DNA of 48,002 nt from Paenarthrobacter nitroguajacolicus JCM 14115 (GCA_001313365.1 BBFS01000027.1:1-48002), one strand, 5' to 3'; positions 22,343-32,545 are shown, counted from the first letter of the stretch. Notes: generated by a model not told the origin, from the letters alone. A program made the numbers and translations.

Positions 22343-22785
22343 CTTTCTAAGAGCTTACGGACCGACCTTCTGGCAGTCTGCCCCCCCGCGAACACGCCAA
22401 TAGGCCTACCTTGCCATCCGCTGCTAGGTCGCTGTGCTGGGGCTATGGTTGGCCGGCACTCGCCAATACACGCTCCCCCCCGCATCGGTTTTCTCGGTCA
22501 CACTCTCGCCGAGAGTCCTTCAAGGCGGCATTTCCGGGACGGGACCCTCTTGCAATAGCTGTCTCCTCTGCTGCTTTCCATTGGTTTGCCCGCTGCGCCT
22601 ACGTCAGAGGCACGTCACACATTCAAGTGATATTAGTCATATTCGCAGCGCGGGGGGAGCCTCCTAATGTGTAATCCACGTCACATCGATGTCATCTGAC
22701 GGAAATCAATGAAGATCACTGCATGACGTCCAGACTGTCTTTCCGAGAAGTCCAGACTGTCTTCCCGAGACGAAGGGTGCACCAC
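22343..22785. other. Intergenic region upstream of the MHS transporter
   Basis: About 440 bases with several C6-C7 runs and no credible gene. The 3' end holds a 22-base tandem duplication just before the transporter start. Confidence 0.4.
22728..22771. repeat. 22-base tandem repeat before the transporter
   Basis: Two adjacent copies of GTCCAGACTGTCTTYCCGAG (22728-22749 and 22750-22771) differ by one T/C within this core. They end 14 bases before the chosen start ATG 22786. They may be a regulator site, a leader RNA element or a recent duplication. Confidence 0.7.
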
Positions 22786-24200
22786 ATGGATGCACAACAA
22801 GAACCCCTGACAACGCGCGAACCGCGCGGCATTACCAAAGAAACACGCCGGGCCATCATTGCAGGCACGGTTGGAAACACGATGGAATGGTATGACTTCG
22901 CGGTCTACGCCTACCTCACCCCGGTGATTTCCAGACTGTTCTTCCCCCCCGGCGGCGACCCGCTGATCGGAGTACTATCCACTTTCGCCATCTTCGCTTT
23001 CGGGTTCCTTATGCGGCCGGTGGGTGCCGTCTTCTTTGGCTGGTACGCCGACAAAGTTGGCCGGAAGCAGGCGCTAATTGCGTCGGTCACCCTTATGGGG
23101 GGGGTGGCCACAATATGCCTTGGGCTAATCCCAACCAACTTCCAGGCAGGTGTCCTCGCGACAGTTCTACTCACTCTCTGCCGCTTGGTCCAAGGATTTT
23201 CCCTAGGTGGGGAATATGGAACTTCTACGTCATTCCTCGTTGAGTACGCCCCCCCAAAGGGAAGAGAGGCCTTTATGGCTCCCTGTCCTACTTCTCCTCA
23301 ATCCTCGGAATGGCCATAGGCGCCATAGTCGTGCTGGTGTTGAACCTCATTCTGCCTCCCGAGGCGATGGACGCCTGGGGTTGGCGCGTGGCCTTCCTGC
23401 TGAGTTTCCCTTTGCTGGCTTTCGGCACCTACGTTCGCCTACGCATCGGGGGGGAGACGCCCGAGTTCAAGAAATCTCGCGAGGCTGCCAAGGGCGTCAG
23501 CACCCCGATGATTACCATCTTCCGGTCCATTGGCGGAGTATGGTCAACGTGGTTGGCATCGGACTGGGTTTTGCCATCAGCAGCTACGTTGTTCTCAGCT
23601 TCGTCTTGACGTTCCTACAGAAAGTTGTCGGCGTTCCGGCTATTCCGGCGTATTTGACGGTCGTGGTCGCCACGCTGTTCGGTGCCGCGCTGATACCGCT
23701 TTTTGGATGGCTCTCCGATAAATACGGCCGCAAACCAGTCCTGGTGGCTGCCTGCCTGGCAAGTATCGTCTTACCAGTCCTCGGATTCTTCGTGGTCATC
23801 ACAGGTTCCCTTCCTGCTGTCATGATTGGCCAGCTCCTTATGTGGATCCCTGTGTCAATTTTCGCCGGCGTCACTCCCTCGCGTACGCCGAGATGTTTCC
23901 GACCGAGGTTCGCGTCTCAGGATTTGGGATTGCATATGCCGTCGCCACAGCACTCTTCAGCGGGACCGCCCCATTCGTCGCTACTCTCCTGGTAGAGGTC
24001 ACGGGAAGTCCGGTCGCACCGGATGGTACATCACGCTTGCCGGCCTTATAAGCCTGTTCTTCGTCTGCCGGCTCCGCGAGACCAGCCGCGAAGATCTTCC
24101 CAGCAATGCCAAGAAGGAGGTAGCGGAGTCCAAGGAAACGAATGCCGCGGGCCTTAAAGGCCCGGCCAACCCCCCCACCGTCATCGTAGCCGAACCGTGA
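22786..24200 (+). CDS. MHS-family (MFS) metabolite:proton symporter, frameshifted
   Basis: About 470 residues with the 12-helix plan of metabolite:H+ symporters. The N-terminus TVGNTMEWYDFAVYAYLTPV is diagnostic. The two MFS loop motifs read WYADKVGRKQALIA and WLSDKYGRKPVLVA, and PTEVRVSGFGIAYAVATALF lies in the C-terminal half. ATG 22786 after GAAGGGTG is preferred; ATG 22723 would include the tandem repeat. Breaks lie at the C6 run near 23250-23255, near 23540, 23876 and 24010. Members carry shikimate, proline, citrate or aromatic acids, so an aromatic acid or ring-cleavage product is a sensible but untested substrate. Confidence 0.88.
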
Positions 24201-24291
24201 GCCTGTACAGGGCTATGGGCTAGAACGTCCAAAATGAGCTGAAAGCTGCGTTCGCGGAACCAAAATTCAGCCGGTAATAGGCTGTTACTCA

Positions 24292-24324
24292 CGGAGGAGC
24301 GCGCTTAGAGAGCTCGCTCCTCCG
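24292..24324 (+). terminator. Hairpin after the transporter gene
   Basis: CGGAGGAGCG (24292-24301) pairs perfectly with CGCTCCTCCG (24315-24324) over a 13-base loop. There is no T run, so it may be a Rho-assisted terminator or a processing hairpin before the LLM gene. Confidence 0.5.
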
Positions 24325-24378
24325 CGAGCCGGGCGGGCGGCCAATGTCATCATGAGCTGATGCTCAGGAAAGGCGCAT

Positions 24379-25564
24379 ATGGAGTACTGGCACTTTAGTG
24401 AGATGCCGTATCCGTTCCTCCCGAGTCCGGAGAACTACGATTCCATCCGAGTGACAATGCCGAGTTCGTACATGGAACCGGAAACGGCAGCTGACTTGAT
24501 GTCGCGGTACATCAAGGACTGGACCGTTGCCGACAAAGCCGGCATCAACATAATGATCAATGAGCACCACGGAACTGCCACGTGCATGAACTCCGCCGCG
24601 CCGCTGATGGCTGCTGCGCTGTCCCAGGTCACCGTGCGGGCGAAGATACTTATTCTCGGCAACCCTGTCGCCAACCGTAGAGACCCGGTGCGGGTGGCCG
24701 AGGAGATGGCCCTCCTCGACCTGATGACTCGCGGACGATTGGAGGTTGGCTTCGTGCGTGGCGTTCCCTACGAAATATCGGCAACCAATTCGTCCCCCAC
24801 GAAAATGAACGAGCGCATGTGGGAAGCCATCGACCTGATTAGGAAAACATGGACTAACCACAACGGCCCATTCAATTGGGAAGGAGCGTTCTTCCAGCAC
24901 CGACAGGTTAACATCTGGCCCCGTCCCTACACCCAGCCGCATCCGCCGATCTGGGTGACAGCGATGTCCCAATCTTCTGTGCCGCTCGTTGCGGACGCCG
25001 ACGCCGTCGCCGCCACTTTCCTGACCGGCGTTGAGGGCACCAAGAGAATTTTCGACTCCTACCGGTCCAGATGGCATGAAACGGGCAAAGGCGAGGTACC
25101 ACTCGACAGATTCGGTTACGCCGCGATGACCTTTGTCGGAGAAACCGACGCGGAGGGCATGGCCGGAGCTGAACAGCTCATGTGGTATCTAAAATCAAAC
25201 AAGGTGCCTCAGGAGTTCATCCTTCCCCCCCCTGGCTATAGCCCATACTTCGCTAGGGCCGGGGGCTCTGCAGGGCGGTGGTTCGGCCTTCGACCTTGCC
25301 AGCATGTCGATGGACCAATTGGTGGAATCCGGAATAATGTTTGTCGGCGGCCCGGACACCGTGGCAGAGCAGATCAAGAACTTTTGCGACAAAATCGGTG
25401 GTCTGGGCCACTTGATTTTGCACAGCCAGGCCGGCTTCATGGATCACGAGACAGCAGCTTCTGGAATCCGGAACTTCGCCGAGCACGTAAAGCCGCGCCT
25501 CGACGCAGTTTTCGCGAGACCGGAAAACCTAGCCAGTAGAGGACCAACAAACACTTCTACATGA
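24379..25564 (+). CDS. LLM-class flavin-dependent monooxygenase 1, one frameshift
   Basis: About 394 residues of the bacterial-luciferase-like family, which uses reduced FMN and O2. The start ATG 24379 follows AGGAAAGG. The N-terminus MEYWHFSEMPYPFLP is shared with the LLM gene at 42709. INIMINEHHGTATCM, ILILGNPVANRRDPVRVAEE, RGRLEVGFVRGVPYE and NERMWEAIDLIRK are the usual LLM blocks. The break lies at the G5 run 25260-25264, after which SMDQLVESGIMFVGGPDTVA and IGGLGHLILHSQAGF complete the barrel. The flavin reductase at 21171 is the likely partner. The substrate is unknown; ring hydroxylation or cleavage of an aromatic or N-heterocycle would suit the cluster. Confidence 0.88.
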
Positions 25565-25647
25565 GCGACACGCCCCCGCTGTCGCCTCACCGGCGTGCTG
25601 CCAGTTGGCCCCTGTACTGAAATTGGGAATGGGACAAAGGACCGCAC

Positions 25648-25875
25648 ATGAACACGCGGCGATTCTGGTTAGCAGATGAGTCCGCCATCCACGACGTTGA
25701 CCTCTATCTAAGTTCTCCCGTCGTCGCTTGGGCCGCAGCCACTGCAAGCGGCGACACTATGCATGTCTCCACGAAGCTCGCTCACCTTCGTTTTGACATG
25801 CTGAGAAGGTTCGACTCGCCCGCCAGTTCCGCTGTCAGCAAGAGCTTCCGTGATGTGAGTCGCTTGATCGTGTGA
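25648..25875 (+). CDS. Hypothetical 75-aa protein
   Basis: An uninterrupted frame from ATG 25648 behind GGGACAAAGGA. The product begins MNTRRFWLADESAIHDVDLY and ends SFRDVSRLIV. It has no membrane span, cysteines or recognised motif. It sits between two LLM genes and its 3' end overlaps a Crp-like site. It may be spurious. Confidence 0.3.
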   Translation: MNTRRFWLADESAIHDVDLYLSSPVVAWAAATASGDTMHVSTKLAHLRFDMLRRFDSPASSAVSKSFRDVSRLIV

Positions 25876-25886
25876 CTAGAGTCACC
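25871..25886. promoter_or_regulatory. Crp-like site upstream of LLM monooxygenase 2
   Basis: TGTGACTAGAGTCACC matches TGTGA-N6-TCACA except for the last base and contains the perfect palindrome GTGAC-TAGA-GTCAC. It lies 167 bases before the start at 26053. Confidence 0.5.
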
Positions 25887-26052
25887 GTCATGGGGTTATC
25901 GATGTGATTTAAATAGCTTATCCACTTCCAACACAAAGGACCCCCCCGAGGGTCAATGGCGAGCAATCAGGATTTTCGGGTTAGCACGCTGTCACCGATG
26001 ACAGCCCGTCACACAAGGCCGTGTGGGGCGAAACGAACAGCCTAGGAGAAAA

Positions 26053-27258
26053 ATGCCTAATGTAACGGCGAAACTGGACGAACCGGCGCTCAGCGATCGG
26101 GCTGGGGAGATTCTGCAGCTACCTGAAGCAGAACGAGTCACTAATAACGCGCTTTTTGGCGGTAACAAGTTGAAGCTCGGCTTGTTTTGCACGAACGGTC
26201 ACGGTGCCGCGCTCACTTTGGCGCCCGAGGCGAAAGACCTGTCGTGGGAATATTCGCTGAGGACCGCCATCGCCGCAGATGAGGCCGGCTAGAGGCGATA
26301 GTTCCATTTGCCCGCTGGAAGGCTTACGCGAAAGATCGTCCCGGTCACAAGACAGGTTCGGTATTTGACCCGTTCGTTTGGGCGGCGGGCATGGCTTCTG
26401 TCACTCGCAACATCAGCATATTCGCCACTTCTCATGCTCCCTCCCTGCATCCGATTGTCGCTGCAAAGCAGGCTGCGACAATCGATCACATTTCCGGTGG
26501 TCGCTTTGCGCTCAACGTCGTGGGGGGGATGGAACCGCCCGGAACTGGAAATGTTCGGCGCTGAGATGCGTGAACACGACGAGCGGTATGAATATCTTGG
26601 TGAATGGTTGACCGTGATTCGCCGACTGTGGACGGAAAACGAAGAATTCGACCACCATGCACCTTCTTCAACGTAGTAGGCGGAACGTCCAGCCCGAAGC
26701 CACTGCAGAACTCGATTCCTATCATGAATGCAGCAGGTTCCCCCTCGTGGAATGCGCTTCGCCGCAGAGCATGCGGATCTTTGCTTCGTGATAGTTCATT
26801 CGGAGGATCCCGAAGAGATCAGAAAGCAAGTCGACAGCTACAAGTCGGCTGCCCGTGAGCAGTTCGGACGAGAAATTCGTGTGTGGACGCACAGCGTAGT
26901 CGTGCAGGAGGAGACAGATGCTGCCGCCGAGGCCGAGCTCCGACGATTCTCCGTGGAATACGAAGACGCCGAGAGCGTCGACGCCTGGCTGCAGTTGATG
27001 GAAGTCAACAGCCAGATGTTGCCACCCGAAGTCGCCGCTGAGATGCGGCAGCGCTTCGCAGCCGGGGGCGGGAGGGTTCCCCCCCTGGTTGGGACATCGG
27101 AAACGATCGCACAGAGGCTGGAAATGCTGAGTGATGCCGGAATAGACGGCGTCCTGCTCACTTGGCTTGATTATGATGCAGGGCTCTCCAACTTCACAGG
27201 TGATGTTCTGCCCAGGCTGGAGAAGGCAGGCCTTCGCGCCCCCAACACCCGTCGCTGA
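26053..27258 (+). CDS. LLM-class flavin-dependent monooxygenase 2 (RutA/SsuD-like), frameshifted
   Basis: About 400 residues from ATG 26053 (GGAG-like AGGAGA upstream). After reconstruction, LEAIVPFARWKAYAKDR, SLHPIVAAKQAATIDHISGG and RFALNVVGGWNRPELEMFG place it nearer the RutA/alkanesulfonate/dimethylsulfone group than to LLM 1 and 3. The second half contains AAEHADLCFVIVHSEDPEEI, TSETIAQRLEMLSDAGIDG and VLLTWLDYD. Breaks lie near 26291 (a missing base), at the G7 run 26521-26527 (extra codon only or shift), near 26658 and near 26750. The reaction is FMNH2-dependent oxygenation; the substrate is unknown. Confidence 0.85.
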
Positions 27259-27476
27259 CTGAAGGATCAGGCGGGATAGTTCACGATCTCACGCCATTCA
27301 GCCGTTTCCCATTGTGACCTGTCCCGCCCCCAGGGCTCTCCGCAGTGCTCAGCGAGGCTCTAAGGGAACGATCGCCAAGGGCTTCTGAATGCTTCAGGCA
27401 GGGGTACATCGGAGTGCACGCCGGGGCTGCTTATTTTCGGGCTCAGTATGTTGGGCCTCACAGAACGAGGACAAGA

Positions 27477-28043
27477 ATGACACGGACACTTCAGGGAATT
27501 GTCGAGCATGGTGATGCTCGCGGCCGTCAACTCGGATTCCCCCCCACAGCAAACCTGCAAACGGACCGGGCGGCTGAGCTTGATGGTGTCTGGGCAGGCT
27601 TCGCCGACGTCGAAGGGTTTGGCCGTTACATGGCTACTGTCTCGATTGGTCACCGGCCAACGTACTATCCGGACACCGCGGCAACCCTAGTCGAGGTCCA
27701 TCTGCTGGACTTCGATGCCGACATTTACGGTTGCCGTGTAGCCGTGGAACTGACCGCGTTCCTCAGAGGACAGGTGCGTTGTGCCAATGAACAGGAACTG
27801 GTGGCCTCATCGCTGAGGACGTACGCGTTCGACGTCGCATGGCTTCAGCGGATACGGTCACGGCTCTTTGGCCTTGGATGGGACAGATCTCCCTATGAGC
27901 AGTCCAACTCGACACATGGAGGGCAGTCCTCCAAACCGGACGGTTCGGGGGGGGCGCCGAGGAGCTGCAAAGCACGGCAACTGATGACGATTCTTCAGAA
28001 GACCATACGCCCGTTCCAGTTGGACGCGTCCTCGTCGCCGTAG
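27477..28043 (+). CDS. Stand-alone riboflavin kinase
   Basis: From ATG 27477 (GAGGACAAG upstream) the product carries a complete RFK domain: GRQLGFP followed by TANL (the PTAN Mg-ATP motif), GVWAGFADVEGFGRYMATVS, IGHRPTYYP and VEVHLLDFDADIYGCRVAVE with the catalytic Glu. There is no FAD-synthetase domain, unlike bifunctional RibF. GFPPTAN has one Pro more than the family, caused by a C7 run, probably three bases too long. The domain ends near 27850; the rest of the frame overlaps the Nudix gene in another frame and is probably not real. It would make FMN for the LLM oxygenases. Confidence 0.82.
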   Translation: MTRTLQGIVEHGDARGRQLGFPPTANLQTDRAAELDGVWAGFADVEGFGRYMATVSIGHRPTYYPDTAATLVEVHLLDFDADIYGCRVAVELTAFLRGQVRCANEQELVASSLRTYAFDVAWLQRIRSRLFGLGWDRSPYEQSNSTHGGQSSKPDGSGGAPRSCKARQLMTILQKTIRPFQLDASSSP

Positions 28044-28484
28044 TGCTCGAATGGCAACATAAAATCGCTCTGTTCAGAAGGAGCTCGAATCTCGACCACG
28101 ACGTTGGTCGCTGGCATTGCGTTACTGGGTTTTTAGAGCCGGGCGCAACGCCACGTCAGCAGGCCCTGCAGGAACTTGCCGAGGAAACAGTTGATTGGCC
28201 ACGATGTGGTTGAACTAAGGGCAGGTCCTTGCCTGACGTTGGATGACACCACCGGCGCACCGTGGCTTGTGCACACTTTTACTGCCTTGTCGGTGCGCCG
28301 ACGGCTTCAGATCAATTGGGAGCATGATGCCTACAGATGGACCTCGCCTAGCAAGGTGCGGAGATTCAGTAACCAAGTCTCCTGGCTGGAACCAGTGCTC
28401 CGAGCCACGGGCCACTCAACGTCGGAGACCACCAGAGCTACAACTGAACTTAAATCTCAATACCGTGAAGGCATTGCCACTTAG
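27895..28484 (+). CDS. Nudix hydrolase, frameshifted
   Basis: Starting at ATG 27895 the frame reads MSSPTRHMEGSPPNRTV; after shortening the G8 run near 27947-27954 it continues VPVGRVLVAVVLEWQHKIAL and RWHCVTGFLEPGATPRQQAL, then QELAEET, a Nudix box. Two box positions deviate from GX5EX7REUXEEXGU: Ala replaces the first Glu and Gln replaces Arg, while the ELAEE glutamates are kept. A second break near 28185 leads to LTLDDTTGAPWLVHTFTALS and LQINWEHDAYRW. About 190 residues in total. Nudix enzymes cleave nucleoside diphosphates linked to X; FAD to FMN plus AMP is one possibility given the neighbours. Confidence 0.7.
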
Positions 28485-28706
28485 GATTGGCCGCCACCTT
28501 GATCTTGATGCACTTCCCGACGGCACTAAGCACTTCCTCTTTCAGCAACTGTGCCGGGGCCAAACGCATATCAGCTTCTTGCCAGGTGGGCCTGAACAAC
28601 GCGAACGACGCGACGAAGCCCTGTGCCCGGACGGCGCGCTGGTCAGCGGCGGTTGGGTCTATGGACACGACGGCGAACTCGCTACAAAGGGGGGGGCTTT
28701 GTCTGA
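28463..28706 (+). CDS. Small ORF coupled to maleylacetate reductase
   Basis: From GTG 28463 the frame reads LRIGRHLDLDALPDGTKHFL and ALVSGGWVYGHDGELATKGG. If two bases are removed from the G8 run near 28689-28696, it ends FV followed by TGATG, sharing the A with the macA start. This gives about 80 residues. The family is not recognised. The stop-start overlap supports a real gene, but its start is uncertain and it might instead be the tail of a longer frameshifted gene. Confidence 0.4.
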
Positions 28707-29796
28707 TGCCGACCTTTGAACATGAAACTCTGGGCCAGCGTGTCCTTTTCGGTACGGGTGCGGCTGCTGCCAACCTCGCGGTGGAAGTATCCAGACTCGG
28801 CGCTCAGCGTGTGATGGTGATCGCTTCGGCCTTCCAAGCCGAGATGGCGCGCGCTGTTGCTGCCGACATTGAGGTGCTTCTCTGGCACCACGACGTGGTG
28901 ATGCACGTGCCCATCGAAGCGGCTGAGAAGGCCCGCTCCGCCGCGGCCCGGCACGGCATTGATCTCCTCGTCTGTATCGGTGGGGGGGGTCAACCACGGG
29001 ACTCGCCAAAGCGATTGCGATGACGTCCAGCCTGCCCATCATCGCCGTGCCCACGACCTACGCCGGATCGGAGGCTACTAACGTGTGGGGGCCTGACGGA
29101 GGCATCAAGAAAGACCACTGGAGTGGACGCATCCGTCCTGCCGGCAACAATCATTTATGATGCTGCGCTGACACTTTCATTGCCTGTGGGAATGTCCGTG
29201 GCCTCCGGCCTGAACGGTATGGCCCACTGCATCGACTCTATGTGGGCCCCCCCCGCGCGGACCCGATTAACGCAGCCCTTGCCACTGAAGGAATCCGTGC
29301 GCTCAGCCAAGGCCTGCCCCCCCTCATCGCAACCGACCCCCCCATAGCGTGGAAGGACGCGAGCAAGCTCTTTACGGCGCCTACCTCTCCGCCGTCGCAT
29401 TCGCCTCAGCAGGATCCGGGCTGCACCACAAGACCTGCCATGTCCTTGGCGGGACCTACAACCTCCCCCCATGCCCAGACTCACGCCGCCGTACTGCCCT
29501 ACGTTCTGGCCTTCAACGGCGCGCACGCGCCTGACGCCGCGGCTCGCATTGCTGCAGCCTTTGGTACGGCGGATGCACTGACCGGGTTGCAGGAGCTCCG
29601 CAAACGCCTGGACGCGCCCAAAGCGCTTTCGGACTACGGCTTCACTGCCGAGGGCATCGCCGAAGCAGTGCCCCCCCTAATTCTCCCCCCCGCCGTCCCG
29701 GCTTCAAACCCACGTCCCGTCACCGCGCAGGACCTCACCCGTCTCCTTCAGGCAGCCCTGAACGGAGAAGACCCGGCCATCCTGCTGGATCGCTAA
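28706..29796 (+). CDS. Maleylacetate reductase, frameshifted
   Basis: About 360 residues of the iron-containing alcohol dehydrogenase superfamily. Maleylacetate reductase converts maleylacetate, the product of hydroxyquinol cleavage, to 3-oxoadipate. Seen are VLFGTGAAAANLAVEVSRLG, the dinucleotide motif CIGGGGSTTGLAKAIA (across a break at the G8 run near 28981), PIIAVPTTYAGSEATNVWG, GLNGMAHCIDSMW and HHKTCHVLGGTYNLPHAQTH with the metal-binding histidines. Breaks lie near 28985, 29092, 29250, 29320, 29466 and 29670, nearly all at C or G runs. The hydroxyquinol dioxygenase follows 66 bases later. Confidence 0.9.
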
Positions 29797-29862
29797 CCGC
29801 TCTCTCACCTCCAATCAGCCATCAGGCACACCTCCCCCCCAGACAAATTAAAGGAGTACAGG

Positions 29863-30776
29863 TTGTCCGAAACCATCCCGGCAGGAAAAGGCATCAGCGC
29901 CGCGCAGTCGAAAATCGAAAACCGATTGATCGAAACCGTCGTAGAGTCGTTCAACAAGACTGAGGACCCTCGCCTAAAAGTTCTCATGCAGTCCCTGACT
30001 CGGCACCTGCACAACTTCCTCCGTGAGGTCCGTCTGACGGAGGACGAGTGGCGCACCGCGATCGACTTCCTCACCACGGCCGGACATATCACGGACGGCA
30101 AACGTCAGGAATTCGTCCTGCTTTCCGACGTGCTGGGCCTCTCCATGCAAACCATTGCAATGAACAATCAAGCATACAAAGGAGCCACAGAGGCCACCGT
30201 CTTCGGACCGTTTTTCCTAGAAAACGCCCCCCCGAGATTGCAATAGGCGGTGATATTGCAGGCGGTGCAGCCGGCCAGCCCTGCTGGGTCGAAGGGACAG
30301 TTACCGATTCTTCCGCCAGCCCTGTTCCGGGGGCCAGGATTGAGGTCTGGGAGGCTGATGAGGAGGGCTTTTACGACGTTCAGTACGGCGATGGCCGCAT
30401 CGCTGGCCGTGCTCACCTGTTCGCAGACGAAAACGGAAAGTACGCGTTCTGGGGACTCACACCGACGCCCTATCCCATTCCTGATGACGGGCCCGTGGGG
30501 CAGCTGCTCGAGTCAGTAGGCCGCTCCCCCTGTTCGCGCATCCCACCTCCATTTCATGGTCTCAGCTGATGGCTTGCGGTCTCTCGTGACGCACATCTTT
30601 GTTGCAGGCGACCCTCAGATCGAGATAGGCGACTCAGTGTTCGGCGTGAAAGACTCGCTGATCAAGAGCTTCGAAACGCAGCCCGCTGGGACGCCACCCC
30701 CGACGGTCGGGACCTTGACGGTAAGGCTTGGGCTCGTACCCGTTTTGACATTGTTCTCGCCCCTGCTCTGACCTGA
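29863..30776 (+). CDS. Hydroxyquinol 1,2-dioxygenase, frameshifted
   Basis: About 303 residues from TTG 29863, which lies behind AAAGGAG. The N-terminal helical domain includes [20 protein letters not shown] and [28 protein letters not shown] opens the catalytic domain. Ligand regions are [20 protein letters not shown] (Tyr), [14 protein letters not shown] (Tyr) and [12 protein letters not shown] (two His). The C-terminus is [14 protein letters not shown]. Breaks lie at the C7 run near 30227-30233, near 30528 and near 30705. The enzyme cleaves 1,2,4-trihydroxybenzene to maleylacetate, paired with the reductase upstream. It differs from the catA product in the window, so two intradiol routes are present. 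Confidence 0.9.
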
Positions 30777-31425
30777 TAGCAACTGGAGAGTGGCTACTTC
30801 CTGTTTCACGGTTCCCGCCCAGTTCACTCTCAGAAGCGCGGTTTACCTTGTCATATGGAGTTGAATGAACAAATTCTCTCGGATGTCGAAGGTCCTTCCG
30901 AATCGAACTGCATGGACTTCTCCACATCCCCCCCGCACAAGGTCATAGTGCACTTGCCCGATTCCTATCTCCCTGATCGGCCCGCATGCGTCAGTCGCCG
31001 ATCGTTAGTACGGAAGCATTGTTCAGCTACAACTGAGTTCTGTGTATACATTGGCGCCATTCTATCCATAATTTATTGCCCGATCCCCCCCGTCTAATGT
31101 ATACACTGTCTCTATACACGCTTTTGACTTGGCTTACGGAGAGCCTTGTGCGGAGTTCTTGGCGGGCCGGTTCGGTCTCAAAACGCTCTACTCCCAGCCG
31201 AGTTGTTGAATCAGCGGTACGAGGTTGGATCCTTTCTACCGGAGACACTTTGGGAATCTGGGCGGCGAAGGTCTCGCTGACGAACGGGCCATCCCTACCT
31301 GCCGGTGGCAGCTGCGCGTTAAGGTGCGCCAGTCGCTGTGCCTGCAGTCTCTATTTGCGTCGCAGTCGCACCCACGTCAAGGCCGTACATCCGGCCCTCT
31401 AATACGTCATATTTGAAGGAGCATC
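30777..31425. other. Intergenic region upstream of prp genes with TGTATACA sites
   Basis: About 650 bases. Short overlapping frames exist, but none has convincing family features; a degenerate regulator gene cannot be excluded. TGTGTATACATT (31041-31052) and its near mirror image AATGTATACACT (31096-31107) share the palindrome TGTATACA, a typical GntR-family operator core, followed by a partial CTATACAC at 31112. They probably control the prp operon. Confidence 0.45.
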
Positions 31426-31715
31426 ATGGTCAAGAACAATCACGTCCGCGTCTACAAGAGCGAAGAGAACCTGCCCCGCGAGGAGCAGTTGGCACACAAG
31501 ATCGCAGTGGTCGCCGCCGACCCCGTCGAGGTCACTCCGGAGGTCACTGACATGGTGATCAACCGCATCATCGACAACGCTCGGTAGCCATCGCCTCCCT
31601 GAACCGAGCACCCATCGTCGCAGCCCGCGCCCAGGCACTGACCCACGCTCCCTCCGCGAACGGCAAGGGCGCCTCTGTTTTCGGTATCACCGAGCAGGTC
31701 TCCCCCCGAGTGGGC
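31426..31715 (+). pseudogene. prpD: 2-Methylcitrate dehydratase, 5' fragment fused to prpB
   Basis: From ATG 31426 behind GAAGGAG the frame reads [32 protein letters not shown], then after a one-base loss near 31580 [20 protein letters not shown] and GASVFGITEQVSPEW. This is the N-terminal part (about 95 of roughly 500 residues) of MmgE/PrpD-family 2-methylcitrate dehydratase. The homology stops at VSPEWAA, and the next codons are from the interior of methylisocitrate lyase. A deletion between short GC-rich repeats, real or in the assembly, is the simplest explanation. Confidence 0.8.
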
Positions 31716-32545
31716 CGCCTGATCGAGGAGAAGGCTTCGCCGGCGTCTACATCTCCGGCGCAGTCCTGGCCAACGACCTCGGCCTGCCGGACATCGGCTT
31801 GACCACCCTGACGGAGGTGGCCACCCGGGCCGGCAGATCGCCCGCATGACCGACCTGCCGTCCCTGGTGGACGCAGACACCGGTTTCGGCGAGCCCATGA
31901 ACGTGGCCCGCACCATCCAGGAACTCGAGAACGCGGGCCTGGCCGGCTGCCACATCGAAGACCAATTCAACCCCCCCAAACGATGCGGCCACCTGGACGG
32001 CAAAAACGTCTCGACATCGACACCGCCACCAAACGCATCCGCGCCGCAGCAGACGCACGCCGCGACCCGAACTTCCTCATCATGGCCCGCACCGACATCC
32101 GCGCCGTCGAAGGAATCAAGCCGCCCAGGACCGCGCCAAAGCCCTGGTAGACGCCGGCGCCGACGCGATCTTCCCCCCCGAAGCCATGCGTGATTTGGGC
32201 GAGTTCCAAGCCATCCGCGACGCCGTGGACGTGCCCATCCTCGCCAACATGACAGAGTTCGGCAAAAGCGACCTCTTCACCGTCGACCAACTCCAAAGCG
32301 TCGGGGTAAACATTGTCATCTACCCCGTCACCCTCCTCCGCATTGCCATGGTCGCTGCAGAACAGGTCCTCGACACGTTGAAGAGCCGCGGTACCCAGGA
32401 AGTAAGGGTTCCGCAGATGTTGACCAGGGCACGGCTCTACGACCTGGTGGATTACGAGGCATACAACCAATTTGATACCGGCGTCTTCAACTTCCAGGTT
32501 CCTGCGTCCGGTAACGCATTCACTACAGAACAAAGGAGTTCAAAT
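31716..32545 (+). pseudogene. prpB: 2-Methylisocitrate lyase, 5'-truncated and frameshifted
   Basis: The sequence joins at RLIEEK and continues (with breaks) GVYISGAVLANDLGLPDIGL, TDLPSLVDADTGFGEPMNVA, GCHIEDQFNPKRCGHLDGK and LIMARTDIRAVEG. In the last frame it reads FPEAMRDLGEFQAI and VNIVIYPVTLLRIAMVA. The KRCGH motif with its catalytic cysteine and the metal-site DADTGFG are present. About 35-40 N-terminal residues of a normal 300-residue PrpB are missing. Breaks lie near 31733, 31830, 31974, 32010, 32120 and 32170. In the last frame no stop occurs before the prpC start, so the sequence as given fuses prpB to prpC. Confidence 0.8.
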
